From Asterella californica (taxonomy: Eukaryota > Streptophyta > Marchantiopsida > Marchantiales > Aytoniaceae): a DNA stretch of 64,000 nt. A model generated the notes under the pieces. It saw only the letters and a list, made by a program, of their open reading frames with translations. It did not search any database and was not told the DNA's origin. Shown here piece by piece: positions 1-10,510 of the stretch; position 1 is the stretch's first letter; every line of letters begins with the position of its first letter. The position numbers and the translations under genes are program-made. Location of the stretch: contig JAYKYS010000002.1 of NCBI GenBank assembly GCA_036924285.1, positions 9,672,001-9,736,000 of the forward strand, written 5' to 3'.

Positions 1-370
1 CTGATCTCATGTGCTCACATAATTGAGCTCAATCTCTCCTGTAAAGAATTTCTCTCTAATGAAATGATAGTGCACCTCAATGTGCTTCGTCATAGCATGA
101 AAAACATGATTACTAACTATCTGATACTGGTGTGGATTGTACAGATCTTGTTGTTGTATATATAGACAACATTAGCAACATGAAGTTAGCAGACATCGAA
201 ATCAAATTGATTCGCATGTTACGTTTGTTGCTCCTCGATATTCTGCTTTTGTTGATGACAAAGCAACCGTATGTTACTTCTTAGAAGCCCAGCTTATAAC
301 ACCCCTTCCAAGTCCAAAAGCGTAACTTGGCATGGATCTCTTGTCGACAGTTCCTGTCCAGTCACCTCCT
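1..370 (-). pseudogene. Copia RNase H domain (partial, broken)
   Basis: The minus-strand translation shows the typical copia RNase H end. From about base 365 leftward it reads DWTGTVDKRSMPSYAF, then GVISWASKK, then a stop, then VALSSTKAEYRGAT, and near the window edge KHIEVHYHFIREK followed by a GEIELNYVST-like tail. These match the conserved copia blocks SWxSKKQxTVALSSTEAEY and KHIxxxYHFIRE. At least two stops and a frame change interrupt it. The C-terminus and 3' LTR are off the left edge. Its role was removal of the RNA strand during reverse transcription. Confidence 0.85.
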
Positions 371-371
371 C

Positions 372-790
372 TTACAACTGATCTGACGTAGACGTCAAGG
401 TATAGGACAAAATATCCAATGGATGTGGAAGATCCACATATCTAGATGAGTCAAACATACGCTGCAATAGTACGCGCTCATTCTGTGTAGAAACTACACT
501 AGTTCCACTAGGCTGTGTTACGTGGACTCCAGCGTTAACAAACAGCTCTATGTGCAACTAATTCTAATCTGAAATCAATGACTTCTCCAGATCCTCCACT
601 CAACGTACTACTCGGAGGTACTGCAGTGGACAATGATGGCTACGACAGGTGCAGGAGCAAACCAAGACTGTAGTTCACAAAAAACAACATCTATACTGAT
701 ATAGAATTGCTTGGACGAAGGATTGTAACATCTACATATATTTTCGTATCAGAAACATAGCCAAGGAAGATACATCTATCTGCTTTCGGA
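372..790 (-). pseudogene. Copia pol linker region where the RT is missing
   Basis: A 61-residue minus-strand frame (372-557) and flanking low-quality sequence lie between the end of the integrase and the start of RNase H. I see no RT hallmark here: no YVDD and no QMDVKTAFL-type block. The region is consistent with the variable linker after integrase, joined directly to RNase H by an internal deletion. Confidence 0.5.
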
Positions 791-798
791 TCTAGTTT

Positions 799-1515
799 CT
801 AACGTCTTTCATCAGTTATGTGCACATAACAGATACATCTGAAAACTTTAAGAAAAGAGTAATCAAGCTTATTGTCTGTGAAGACCTCCATCGGTGTTTG
901 ATTGTGGATTACCACTGTAGGCGTCAGGTTCATCAGATACACCGCACATGAAACAACTTCTACCCAGTAAAGTCTAGACATGGTCTTCTCATTCAACATC
1001 GCACGAGCAACTTCTATTATGTGTCGATTCTTACGCTCCGCAATCCCGTTCTGCTGAGGATTGTAACTGCATGTCTTCTGATGTCAAATGTCATGCTCAC
1101 GTAGATATGCATCGAACTCTCCAGAAAGAAACTCGCGTCCTCCATCAGATCTCAAACAGAAGATAGATGCTCCAGATTGTTTCTCCACCAACTTGCAAAA
1201 AGTCTGGAATGCTGACAATACTTCGGTAGAAGATTTATTTCTCAACAAATAGATCCAAGTATAACGCGGATGATCATCAATGAACGGCACAAAGTACTAA
1301 AAATTGATCATATTTGGCTGAGAAGCAGTCCATAGATCAGTGTGAACAAGCTGTAGAAGCTTGTTCGCTCTGCTACCTGATCCCTTAAAGGGCTGTCTAG
1401 CTTGCTTGTTGAACTGACACGCTACACAGACTCCAATGGACTTATTGGATTCGAATTTGGGCAGATCTGTAACCAGGTCAGAACTCGGAAAGCTTTTCAG
1501 CCTTTGAAAGTTCAT
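799..1515 (-). pseudogene. Copia integrase (zinc finger and catalytic core), broken
   Basis: The minus strand shows the pre-integrase zinc-binding end with CVACQFNKQAR and HTDLWT (about 1297-1515). The core follows, with FIDDHPRYTWIYLL, LRSDGGREF (1084-1290), YNPQQNGIAERKNR (about 1030-1070) and the C-terminal SRLYWVEVVSCAVYLMN block (799-999). Asp, Asp and Glu of the DDE triad can all be seen. A stop near 1293 and a frame change near 1080 break the frame. The product would have integrated the cDNA into the host chromosome. Confidence 0.88.
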
Positions 1516-1533
1516 GTGACCAATTCGCTTGTG

Positions 1534-1944
1534 TCAGATGTCAATATCAAACACTATTGGACCACTCTGGTCATATATGACAGCCTGTAACTTAAGCACA
1601 AAAACATCTGGTTTAAACAGCCTATCACTCTTGCTACCTCGAGCTATGACAGTGTTATTCGAATCTTCTATAAAGCATCCATCTTTATTGAAGCGTACTT
1701 GCATACCTTGCTCTATCAATTGTCCTACAGATAGTAGGTTTCTAATCAACGTGGGTACATGTAAGACATTTCGTATATTAGTAAACGTTGAAGCAGGAAT
1801 GTCAAGTGGAATGTTACCATTGTGCTGGATCTTGTGCTTGGTGTCATCTCTTGTCATCATAAACTGAGGAGTCTCCACAAGCTCAAGTGAACTAAACCAC
1901 TCCCGATGAGGTGTCATGTGATTGATGACGTCAGAGTCGATCAC
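1534..1944 (-). pseudogene. Copia protease / pre-integrase region
   Basis: This 136-residue minus-strand frame begins with IDSDVINHMTP, corresponding to the copia protease active site D-S/T-G-A followed by xHM. The usual Gly is Asp here (DSD), so the catalytic loop is probably dead. After this comes VLHVPTLIRNLLSVGQL, the highly conserved copia motif downstream of the protease. It lies between gag and integrase as expected. Confidence 0.85.
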
Positions 1945-2094
1945 CTAGTCAATTTGTGGCTCGAAAGCCGTATAACTCTGATGCGTTGTAATCAACAACT
2001 ACTCGAAATAGACTTGCTCAGTGACTGCATAGCCTTACTGGTTGCTGTTATCTTGTTGGAGGTTGTTGTCGTATTGTTACCTTTGATTGTTCTG

Positions 2095-2994
2095 TCATTT
2101 GTACCACTGATTCACATTGTGACCTTGCTTCTTGCAGTAGTTGCAGGAACCAAGCGCACATCTCTGGTTGTTGGAAGAATCATATTGTTGCTGGTTTTGC
2201 TGTTGTTGCTGCGACTGTTGTTGCTGCGACTGCTGTTGCTGCCCGTGATTCCATCTACGTCTAGCACCTTTTCCACGACCCATATCTCGAAATCCTCCAG
2301 AACCTACAACATAGATCCGTTGAAGTAGAACCTCCAATAGACGCACCTCCTCTCCTAACATCATAGGAACAAGTTCATCAAACCGTGGAAGGGGTTCTCT
2401 GATCGGAATTGATGTTATGAACTGTTTGTACTCTGCAGGCAGTTCTTGCAATGTGATCTCGATCAAGACAATGAGATCAATCTCGAATTTGACAGAAGAT
2501 AACTGATCTACGAGTTGCTTGACATGGTTGACATAATCATTAATGCACATCGACCCCTTCTTCACAAAATTGAACTGTTGCAACAATTGCAACTTTTGCA
2601 CCTCTGTTTCGGATCGAAATAGATGCACGAGTGCATCCTAAGCTTTCTTGGCTGTATCGCAATCCTGAATGTGAAGGATCATCGATGTTGAAACTGTCAG
2701 TGCGATGTTGTTAATCGCATGGTAAGATCGCTTCTTCCACTCCTTGAATTTCGGGTCGGAAACGGATACATCATACGCTTTTTCCTCCTCAGTGATAAGA
2801 TCTCATAGATCTTGTCCATGCAGGAAGGTCATCAACCGGAACTTCCAAACTTGGTAGTTGTTCTTGTCGAGTTTCTCTCCAGTGATCAAAGACACAGACT
2901 CCGTCATAGCTGTAATGTAGAAATTGCACTGTTCTGTACGCGAAAAACCTAACAGAATCTCCACGAAACTCGTCTGCTCACACCTCGCGATCAA
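2095..2994 (-). pseudogene. Copia gag (UBN2-like) with zinc knuckle
   Basis: The minus strand from 2994 reads an N-terminal block with LDKNNYQVWKFRLMTFL, typical of plant copia gag. From 2628 to 2095 it continues with HLFRSETEVQKLQLLQQF, INDYVNHVKQLVDQLSS, a glutamine-rich tract, and a zinc knuckle CNYCKKQGHNVNQWYK. The last metal-binding Cys of the CX2CX4HX4C knuckle is replaced by Trp. The two frames are separated by stops at about 2640-2800. Gag forms the virus-like particle in the cytoplasm. Confidence 0.85.
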
Positions 2995-3575
2995 GAGTTG
3001 TCACAAGTCACAACAAGGCAACTCCGTGAACTCCTCCTGCAGCGATGGATGAAGAAAGAACCTGTCTGCGAACTGTAGGTGTACAAAACAGGACGAAAAC
3101 GTTGAGAGAACACACTAAGAAAGTTCAAAACTGGACCAAATGAGGTCAAAACTGAGCTCGCGATACTTTGAAATTTCACAAATCTTTCGAAGTGCTAGGG
3201 AACTAGTATTTCTTTTCGGATCAGTATTTATTTTGGACTCAAGTCTTAAAAGTTTTATTTTGGTCGAAAAAGATCCAATTGAAAATCATCGTTGGAAATC
3301 TCCAAATCGACTGAAACTTGATCGAGTATACAATTCGCACCTTCTGAACAGGACAGCTCTTAAGCAAGACAGCAAGACATATATCACCGAGAAAAAATAG
3401 TCTAGGTCTCGAAAATCGCATCCAAAGTTTTTGATGACGAAAGAAACGGTTTCGTCTCACATGCGCATCAGCAGGATAGTGCTCGACATCAAGCACAACT
3501 CTAGCTTCTCTCTCCTGTACTTCTCTATGCACAAACTCCATCTTGCTCATCAACAGAGGACACACGCTCTCTATT

Positions 3576-3587
3576 GCTCAGATTCCA
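3576..3587 (-). promoter_or_regulatory. Copia primer-binding site (initiator tRNA-Met type)
   Basis: On the minus strand this reads TGGAATCTGAGC directly after the LTR end. It matches the usual plant copia site TGGTATCAGAGC at 10 of 12 positions. It fixes the LTR boundary. Confidence 0.85.
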
Positions 3588-3812
3588 TGTAGAAAGATCG
3601 ATACTTCGATGACACTCTAAGAAGAGAGAGCGAGTAGACAAAGAAGTAAAATAGGAATGAGATGAAAGAGGCTTTGTCTCTCCATGTATATGTAGTGGGT
3701 GAGTACAAGAGAAACCCTAATGATGGGTTAGCCCTCTAACTAATTATAACTACTCTAACCACTCCGGTTAATGTTAGTCGGTAATCTACTAGAGCTTGGG
3801 ACTATATTAACA
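3588..3812 (-). repeat. Copia 5' LTR (225 bp)
   Basis: On the minus strand it starts TGTTAATATAGTCCCAAGC, a very typical plant copia LTR start. It carries a TATA-like TATATACATGGAG segment and ends TTTCTACA next to the primer-binding site. The partner LTR lies outside the window, so its age cannot be estimated. Confidence 0.85.
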
Positions 3813-4218
3813 CACACTACAGTGAAGGGGATGCGACGATTCTTAAGATTGGTGCAGTTCTATCGGAAGTATATGAAGAAGAGGTTTTCAAAGATCGTGA
3901 AGCCGTTGACGGATTGGACGAGAAAAGACGCACTTACTTTGGACCAAGGAGGTGGATGATGCGTTCCAAACGATCAAATCCATTTTATCAAAGCGCCAGT
4001 TTTGAAACTACCAAAGTTTTAGGTGCACACGGACGCGAGCAAATATGCGATTGACGGAATGTTGGTGCAAGATGGAAATAATGTAGCTTACGAAAGCAAG
4101 AAGTTATCTGAGATGGAGAGTCAATGATCGACTCATGAGAAAAAACTATTTGGTGTGGTTCATTACTTGAGAAAATGACGGCATTACTTGAGACTTCACA
4201 AAACCCAAGTGTATACTT
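3813..4218 (+). pseudogene. Gypsy family A fragment: RT end and RNase H, plus strand
   Basis: The plus-strand translation shows TVKGMRRFLRLVQFYRKYM (RT thumb to RNase H connection) and KAPVLKLPKF. It then shows VHTDASKYAIDGMLVQDG, VAYESKKLSEMES, STHEKKLFGVVHYLRK and LHKTQVYT. These are the same motifs as in the minus-strand copy at 30360-30900. The frame has several stops and a frameshift near 3960. It ends abruptly at about 4218, where similarity to the family A RNase H stops. It is a short relic trapped between the copia LTR and the family A LTR. Confidence 0.85.
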
Positions 4219-4236
4219 TTCACGCACCTATTGCCT

Positions 4237-5313
4237 TGTTGCGCCAGCGGAAGCTCTTGCTCAGTAGGTCACGAAACTCACAACGCTAACCTACAAATCA
4301 CAATCACACGTTAGCGTTCATGCACCACTTATTTTAACTCAATTTGGTCCGAATCGGAGCCAGACTGTCTCCCTAACCATCAAGCTTAGCATTCCCTAAG
4401 TCTCGACCTAGATCCGCTTAGGTCAGTCTCAAAACATGAGAAAGTCACAAGATGACTTGGGACGGACTTCCCATAAAATCCAGGGTCTTAAACGGTACAT
4501 CCAGCACACCTAGCGGCCCAACCGCCAGTGATGTCTGTCTGGGTCTAGGCTCCCGAATGGTGGTCTAACCCGCCGTCTCGTTCCTTAGTCTTGCTCCAGC
4601 CCTTAGATCGTTCTTAAGTCCAGACGTCTAAGTCTAGACCGGAACGTGTCTTGGAACCAGCCCAGCCATCACCTCACGCCTCCAGAGTCCGCCCGCCGAA
4701 CCCTAGGATCATATGACTCGTCATAGCCCATCCAGGCACCGAGCCCCCCCTCATATATACTTCTGGGGATCGGCGACCTCGCCCTCCTCTTTGGTCTCTG
4801 AAAATTATATCACAACCCGATCACGGGATCAGCCATAATTCTTAGCTCATAAGTCAGTTCAAGGAGTTCTTCATATCATTGGAAAGCTCTCGCCGAGTCC
4901 TTCCCAATGATACCTTACTCGCCTCGAGATCTTACGTGGAGCTCCATCCATGATCTAAAATGCCGCTGGAGCTCCGACACTTAGTCATTTTCTGAAAATC
5001 TATGGTCCAAACCCAGACTCGAACCCTGTGGTTCAGATCACAGTTCGTCTGCATCTCGGATCCACGTCTCAAATGGTCTGTTTCCAGACTTGCCCCCTTA
5101 GGTCAACGTTCGTCTGAGGTCGTCTTAGGATAGGTCGTTATCGTCTTAATCCAATGTTCCAACCTTGGTTCAGAGAACCACTTAAGGTTCATCTGATCCT
5201 GACTTCTCGGTCAAGCCGTTCAGTCCTACTCGTAGCATTCACAACCTAGCGCAAGTCCACTAGGGTTTTATTGTGCGCATCTGCGTCCGACCTTGAGAAT
5301 GAGGGTCGTGACA
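4237..5313 (-). repeat. Gypsy family A 3' LTR (minus strand)
   Basis: On the minus strand the LTR starts TGTCACGACCCTCA at 5313, directly after a purine-rich tract (AAAGTGGGGGTGAA). It is homologous, inverted, to 33645-34345, which starts TGTCGTGACC. Both copies share the block around ATATATACTTC / TCGGCGACC at 4750-4775. The left end, about 4237 (TGTTGCGCC), is uncertain because no complete second copy is available. Confidence 0.75.
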
Positions 5314-6029
5314 TTCACCCCCACTTTGGAGATTGATGCCCTCATCAACAACGATCTTTAAGTTAACGCCAAATTCAAAATAGATAGCCAATCTCTTGAC
5401 GCTAGAATCGCATTGTGGTAGCTAACCCGCAATTCTCTTTTTGGCTTGAATCTTAAATGGTCGTTAGAACACTTAGAAAATTCCAACTAGTCTCGAAGAA
5501 AGCCTAACCTTTTTGGCCATCGCTAAACAAAACTAGTTGACAATTTCTAAACATTCTACTTAAGATTCTAACTTGCTAACTTATAAGTATTCACACATAT
5601 TTACGAGGTCCCCCGAAGCTCAATTTCTGGTCGCCATCAGATATGACTTAGACGCACACCTAAGTTTACTTTGCAGTTAGAAAACCACAATGTAAGATCA
5701 TCCAAAGTCCCAAGCCAAGTATAAAAATTCATACTTGCTTTGCCAACGCTACGACATACATAAGTCTTGACATCAAGACTTAGTCTTGATTTAGATGCTT
5801 ATCCAATCCAGCTCGCTTCTTTTGAGTGTGCTTCGTTCCTCCTCTTGACAACATCCTAGGCATCTGATCAGAACTAGTCATAGTCATGCGCTATCAATAC
5901 ACTTAGACAAATTTCACGAAATAAAATCTTTATTTTCACAAAATATCAGACAAAGCTACAAAGTCCATCGGCCCAAGTCGCCTCAAGTTGCTACTCGTAT
6001 GGTTCGTCGTTCCTCCACTCCTCGCTGGA
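5314..6029 (-). other. Family A 3' non-coding region with polypurine tract
   Basis: No coding frame is visible. The stretch is the 3' untranslated segment between the chromodomain and the LTR, and it is homologous, inverted, to 32950-33644. The polypurine tract next to the LTR is at about 5314-5330, read on the minus strand. Confidence 0.65.
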
Positions 6030-6330
6030 AGGAGATGTCCTCAACTTGCTAATGCCCTTGTTGTCCTTGTCGTCGTTTGAAGAGGTCCAATACTTCGCTT
6101 GCATGTGCTAGCTCTTCCTTTGACAGCCAAGTTGCTTCCTTCAAATGATATCCACGTCATTTGACCAAGTACTCATCCGGTTAGATTTGCACTGCGATCA
6201 CAAAATGATCTTTACCTCGTATTCTGCTTCGCCTTGCACGACATCAGGTTGAGGTATGAGAACTTATTTGCGCTCCGGCCACAAATCATCCTTGAAGTAT
6301 TTCTTTACTAAAGAAACATGAAAAGTTGGA
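6030..6330 (-). pseudogene. Chromodomain at the C-terminus of family A pol
   Basis: The minus strand shows GEAEYEVKIIL, then EYLVK, stop, RGYHLKEATWLS, then HASEVLDLFKRRQ in neighbouring frames. This is the chromodomain signature EYLVKWRGYxxxxxTWxx that defines chromoviruses. The conserved Trp of VKWRG is a stop here (TGG to TGA). In chromoviruses this domain reads histone marks and steers integration. The same block is present, also broken, at 32765-32945. Confidence 0.8.
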
Positions 6331-6525
6331 TGCAACTGTCCCTCGGGAAGAAGGTCTAACATATAGACATCTTTGTGCGAGTTCTTGACAATGACAAAAG
6401 GTCTCGCGAAGTTTGATGAAGACTTAGCTGAAATTCCTGAAGTTCTTTGTACTCAACCGTACTTCTTCGTCCACTTGAAACTTCACTTGCCACCGATGCT
6501 TGTTTACCTGCTTCGTGTAACGTTG

Positions 6526-7246
6526 CTACGCTTTCTCGAGGTTCTTCTTCACTTGCTCCTCACGCTGCTGCATTTCCGTCACCAACTCTTCAGCTGATGT
6601 TTGTCGTGTTCTTGGTCGTGCCGATGTAGAACTCCCTGCAAGAGTCAAGTCAAGAGGCTCTTCTGGCTCACGTCCGTAAGCCAACAAGAAAAACGATTCA
6701 TCGATTGCTGAATGCTTCATGGAATTGTAGCAATACTCCGCAAGACTGAGCCACTCCATCCAGTCATTTTGGTCCGCCGTTCACATAATTCCTCAAGTAT
6801 TGATTCAGAACTGAGTTAACTCGTTTCGTTTGTCCATTTGTTTCGGGGTGAAAGGCAGTACTAAATTTTAACTTAGTCCCTAATTTTTAGAACAAGTGTT
6901 TCCAAAAGGCACTTGTGAACTTGGAGTCTCGGTCTGAAATAATACTTCGAGGTAATCCATGTGAACGCCACCAAGTATCTAGGAACAACCGAGAAGTCGT
7001 GAACGCAATTGCAAGATCCAAGGTCGAGGTAAACTTCGTTAGTTTGCTAAATCGATCAACTATCACAAAGATTGCGTTGTATCCGGTTGAGTCAGACAGA
7101 GAGGTGATGAAGTTCACGCTAATGCTTTCCCAAGGTCTGGCTGGAATCGGCAAAAAATGTCGCAACCCTTGTTTCTTCTCATAAGAAACGCGGTTCGTCT
7201 GACAGGTTACGTAGGTTTTCACAAAGTGAGCAACATCGTCTTTCAT
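6526..7246 (-). pseudogene. Family A integrase core, broken
   Basis: The minus strand shows ARPWESISVNFITSL, VIVDRFSKLTKF, HGLPRSIISDRDSKF, then [14 protein letters not shown] across 6800-6860, and EWLSLAEYCYNSMKHSA plus LLAYGREPEEPLDL. In the usual gypsy motif these read MDFITSLP, SDRDxxF and QTDGQTERVN. The first catalytic Asp is therefore Asn and the catalytic Glu is Lys. A stop and frameshift at 6760-6886 also break the frame. The copy cannot be catalytic. Confidence 0.88.
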
Positions 7247-7611
7247 GTGAGGTCAATAAAACTTTTTAGCTATGACTGCTAAAGTGAACTTTTTTCTTTT
7301 ATGGCCTGATAAGGACGCATCATGACATTCTTTGAGTAACTTAGTCTTAAGTTTTCCTTGTCCCACATAAATCCGACTTTGTTTGAATATGAATAAGCCA
7401 TGTCTTAGCTGCATGTTCTACAACTTCACTCCTCGTTTGAGATGTTCCAAGTACTCCTTCGCTTGGTCATTGTCCATGTAACCTTCGCGTATTTGTCTCT
7501 CCAAGTCTGACTCCTTAAGATACATAGCTCGCAAAATCTGTGTTGACGATGATAGATATTCGTCCTTGCGACTCAAGGCGTCATGAACCACATTGTCTTT
7601 TCTCGATATCG
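7247..7611 (-). pseudogene. Family A RNase H-integrase linker (broken by element C)
   Basis: The minus strand reads SRKDNVVHDALSRKDE from 7611 leftward, the conserved end of gypsy RNase H (GxxNxxADALSR). It is followed by LRAMYLKESDLERQIREG and a degenerate zinc-finger region. The normal upstream residues lie at 30360, 22.7 kb away, on the other side of element C. Confidence 0.8.
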
Positions 7612-8204
7612 TGTCGTGTCGTGGATCTGCTCCTACATGGAAATCAAATTTTGACTATTATCGTTCCAAAGACACTCATGAGAAAAACAAGCTAGGCCTC
7701 AGCTTACAAGCTTTTGGTACAACTTCGGATCTTCATTTTCATTCTATCGATGGATAGAGCTCGTTGTCAACTTTTCATGAGCACTTCGTCTACTTCATTT
7801 AGACGCCTAGTGGAGAAGTTATAAGACTCGAAAGATGGGTAAAACAAGCTAAGCCTCAACTTACGGGCTTTTGGCACGACTTCGGATCTTCACTTTCATC
7901 ACATCAATGGGTAGAGCTCGTTATCAGCTTTCCATAGGCACTTTGTCTACTTCATTTGGATGCATAGTGGAGAAGTTACGAGACTTGAAAGATGAAAAAA
8001 TCAAGTTGGCCCATAGTTTACTTTGCTGATTGGGTATTTGCAGCTCCAGGCGCTATACTAAGGACGCAAGGGGCTTGCTTCTTCATAATCTGAGAATTCT
8101 TGTATGTTACAGCATCTGACGTAAGGGGGCAGCTTAAGGGGTTAGCTTGTATCTGTGACTTGTCAACCGACGGTTCGAGAGATTTGGAGGTCCAATGCAA
8201 ACGC

Positions 8205-9683
8205 TGTCGTGATGTGAATCATTTGACATAGTAAATGATTCACTGATCACTGCTGTCGCGTTACTTGGCGCATGTTATTTCTACTCCGACATTTGATGTT
8301 AGTAGTCTTAGAAGTTAGCTCTGTACTGTTCTTAGTCTTTTATGCTTACGGTTGACACCTTTTGCATATGGTGTTAACTCTGTCATATATTTTGAATCCT
8401 AGTAGGTTGGTAGTATGATATTTATCTTGTTTAAGCATTCATACGCTTGTGCAAGCGAATTCATACTTATCTATGATACTCAATGTACATGACTTAGATT
8501 TACCATGTAGATAGGGTTTAAGCTCGTGGGTTGTACTTACGTGTTGCCCATGCACGCTTTTAGCTGAATTTAGTTTACTTTTAGGGTTGTATGTCGTTTT
8601 AGATAGTTTAAGTTTTATGCTGGCGCTCTAGGGGGCTTGACGTGGTAGCCTGTGAGTGTAGATAAGTTACCAGGTAGTTTAAGGCACAAAATGACAACCA
8701 AATGGAGCTATGAACTCCCATTGGTCAATTTTTGTCTTTTGTTAAACTCTAAGTTTAGAAACAGAGCTCTAGAGTGGATTTCGAGCAATTGGTGAGGACA
8801 CTGCGAAATCTGAGAGCATAGGGAGATAGAGCTCGTCGAGCCAAGCACTGTCAGTTAAATTCTTGATCGATTTGGATCAATAAACAAGGAGTTATGCCCA
8901 ATTGAAGTTCAGATTGTGTCAAAACTACATCACTTTTGTTGATTTTGGGGTTTTGAGTGTCAATTGCAGCAGAATTGAGGAAATCGCTTCAAACCTTTGT
9001 GGTTGCGTTCATTGTCAGCCGGGCTACGACTGTCAAAAAAGTTTCAAGTGATTTGAGTTACTGAGTAATTCAGGGCGGCCGCTGAAGTAGAGGGGGTTCG
9101 AAAAGCTCTCAATCTAGAACAGCAACTTCAGAGAGTGAGATCTGGAGTTCTGTGTGGAATCAGGAGGCCCAACTTCACAAGAGTATTCAGCAAGCTGTGT
9201 ACTACACATCCTGTTAGAATTTCCCAAAGTGATCGAGCCAATTCTTTGTTCTAGGTAGAAACAGCTGTCTGGGTATCAGAAATTGTCGTAATTTCTCTAC
9301 TCAGAAAGTTTCTACTCATATCTTAGTGCTCTGAATTGATCTGAAGCTGAAACTTCGCATGTGTATCCAGTAGGACCTTATTGACATGTAGGAGGAGTTC
9401 TGAAGCTTGAACCTTCACATATTTCTCAATCCTCAGTGTCAAAGTTCACCATTTGATCTTATCATTGCTAATTAAATCTGAACTTTACTTCCTGAACATA
9501 TCAGAAGAGCCAAGAGACTTATATGAGTGTCTTTTAGTATCACCTTGAGACCTGAAGCCTATCCTTTGAGTAAACCAGCCACAACTTGAAGCCCAACGCT
9601 TCCCTGAGTAGATTGAACACAGCCTTCAAGCTCATATCACAGCCAGAAGGTTCGTCCTTCCCAGGAAGACTCTCAACCCGACA
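8205..9683 (+). repeat. Solo LTR F (1479 bp) with ACGC target duplication
   Basis: The sequence starts TGTCGTGATGTGAATC, ends CTCAACCCGACA and is flanked on both sides by ACGC (8201-8204 and 9684-9687). It is absent from the matching position of the right C LTR, near 29106. Its last 45 bases resemble the end of the B LTR (CAGGAAGACTCTCAACCCGACA against AAGAAAGACTCTCGCCACGACA). No coding frame is convincing. It is best read as a solo LTR left by recombination between the two LTRs of a B-related element. Confidence 0.8.
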
Positions 9684-10506
9684 ACGCGCAAGGCGTCCTT
9701 GGGTTCAGATCTATGCAGGCTACGCGTTGGTTAAGACGGTTCGTGTAGAGGCGATCGGAGGGTGTGTATTGGGAGAAATTGAGACATAGAGGATTTGGAG
9801 AGCTTCAGTAATCTGTGAAGGAGAGTTGGACCGTTCCGGCCGTTCCGGAGTCCAAACTTGTTGTCCTTGGATCCATCGGGATCAGAACACCGAGTTCTAC
9901 AAGAAATTGAAGACGATACAAAGTTTCATCAGACGGTTTGAGAGTTCTGAGTGAAATTGACTCGCAAGGAAGTGCTTGCGTCATTTTCGTTCGTCTGCGA
10001 TCTGAAGTTGGGTTGTTCTTCGTGATCGATGAGCCAAGCTCTTCGTTCTTGGTGCCTACGGGATCAAGGAGGAGAACTTCAAACGGCTTGTTTGGAGTCT
10101 CGTTGGGTTCAAGGTAGCTTGATCTATCTACTAGAGCGGTGTGTGCGATTTTGAGACACATGGAGGAGTTTTTGGAGGTTCGGTCACCTGCGACTGAAAA
10201 GTGATGATATCTCCGCTGTCGTGAGTTGGATCTGAAGGTTTCTTAGGCCGACGGAGTCATGGAAGAAGAGCTATCGATATCTGAAGATCACTTGGCGAAA
10301 GAAGAAAGTTCTAGGATAGGTCTTTTTTGATTCCTTCGCTACGGTTTTTGGCTTTTTGAGTTCCTTAGAGTTCTAGTTGGTCATGTACAACTTGTGGTAG
10401 CTAGCTTTAGCTAAGAGCTTGTACATGGATGTTGTTTAGACTTGGGTCGTGGGATACAGGTGCAGCTCTTTTTGTTAGCAAAGAGATGTTTCTCTTGTTT
10501 TGAGTT

Positions 10507-10510
10507 ACGC
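10507..10510. repeat. Target site duplication of element B, left copy (ACGC)
   Basis: ACGC precedes the B left LTR and is repeated at 26015-26018 after the B right LTR. The uninterrupted site, CTACGCTTCGATAG, is seen in the right C LTR near 30086. Confidence 0.8.

Larger units (their letters stand above)
1..3812 (-). mobile_element. Ty1/copia LTR retrotransposon, decayed, 3' end outside the window
   Basis: Reading on the minus strand from right to left there are a 5' LTR (3588-3812), a primer-binding site, gag, protease, integrase and RNase H, which is the copia order (integrase before RT/RNase H). The reverse transcriptase expected between integrase and RNase H is missing. Only about 400 bases of poorly conserved linker lie there, where about 750-1000 bases of RT would be expected. 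Frames are interrupted by many stops, so the element is inactive. The 3' LTR would lie left of base 1. It abuts a gypsy fragment at 3813. Confidence 0.9.
4237..7611 (-). mobile_element. Gypsy family A chromovirus, 3' half (continues at 30360)
   Basis: This part carries RNase H tail, integrase, chromodomain and 3' LTR on the minus strand. Its upstream part (RNase H and RT) lies at 30360-31600. The two were separated when element C inserted within the RNase H-integrase linker. The minus-strand reading passes from LMNMKLIHKA at 30360 to SRKDNVVHDALSRKDE at 7611, a motif that is normally continuous. I see no clear target duplication at the C junctions. Confidence 0.8.

Noticed and set aside
2095..2328. 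Leucine-rich plus-strand frame that looks like a membrane protein
   Set aside because: It is the antisense of the glutamine-rich tract of copia gag (CAG/CAA reads as Leu/Val on the other strand).
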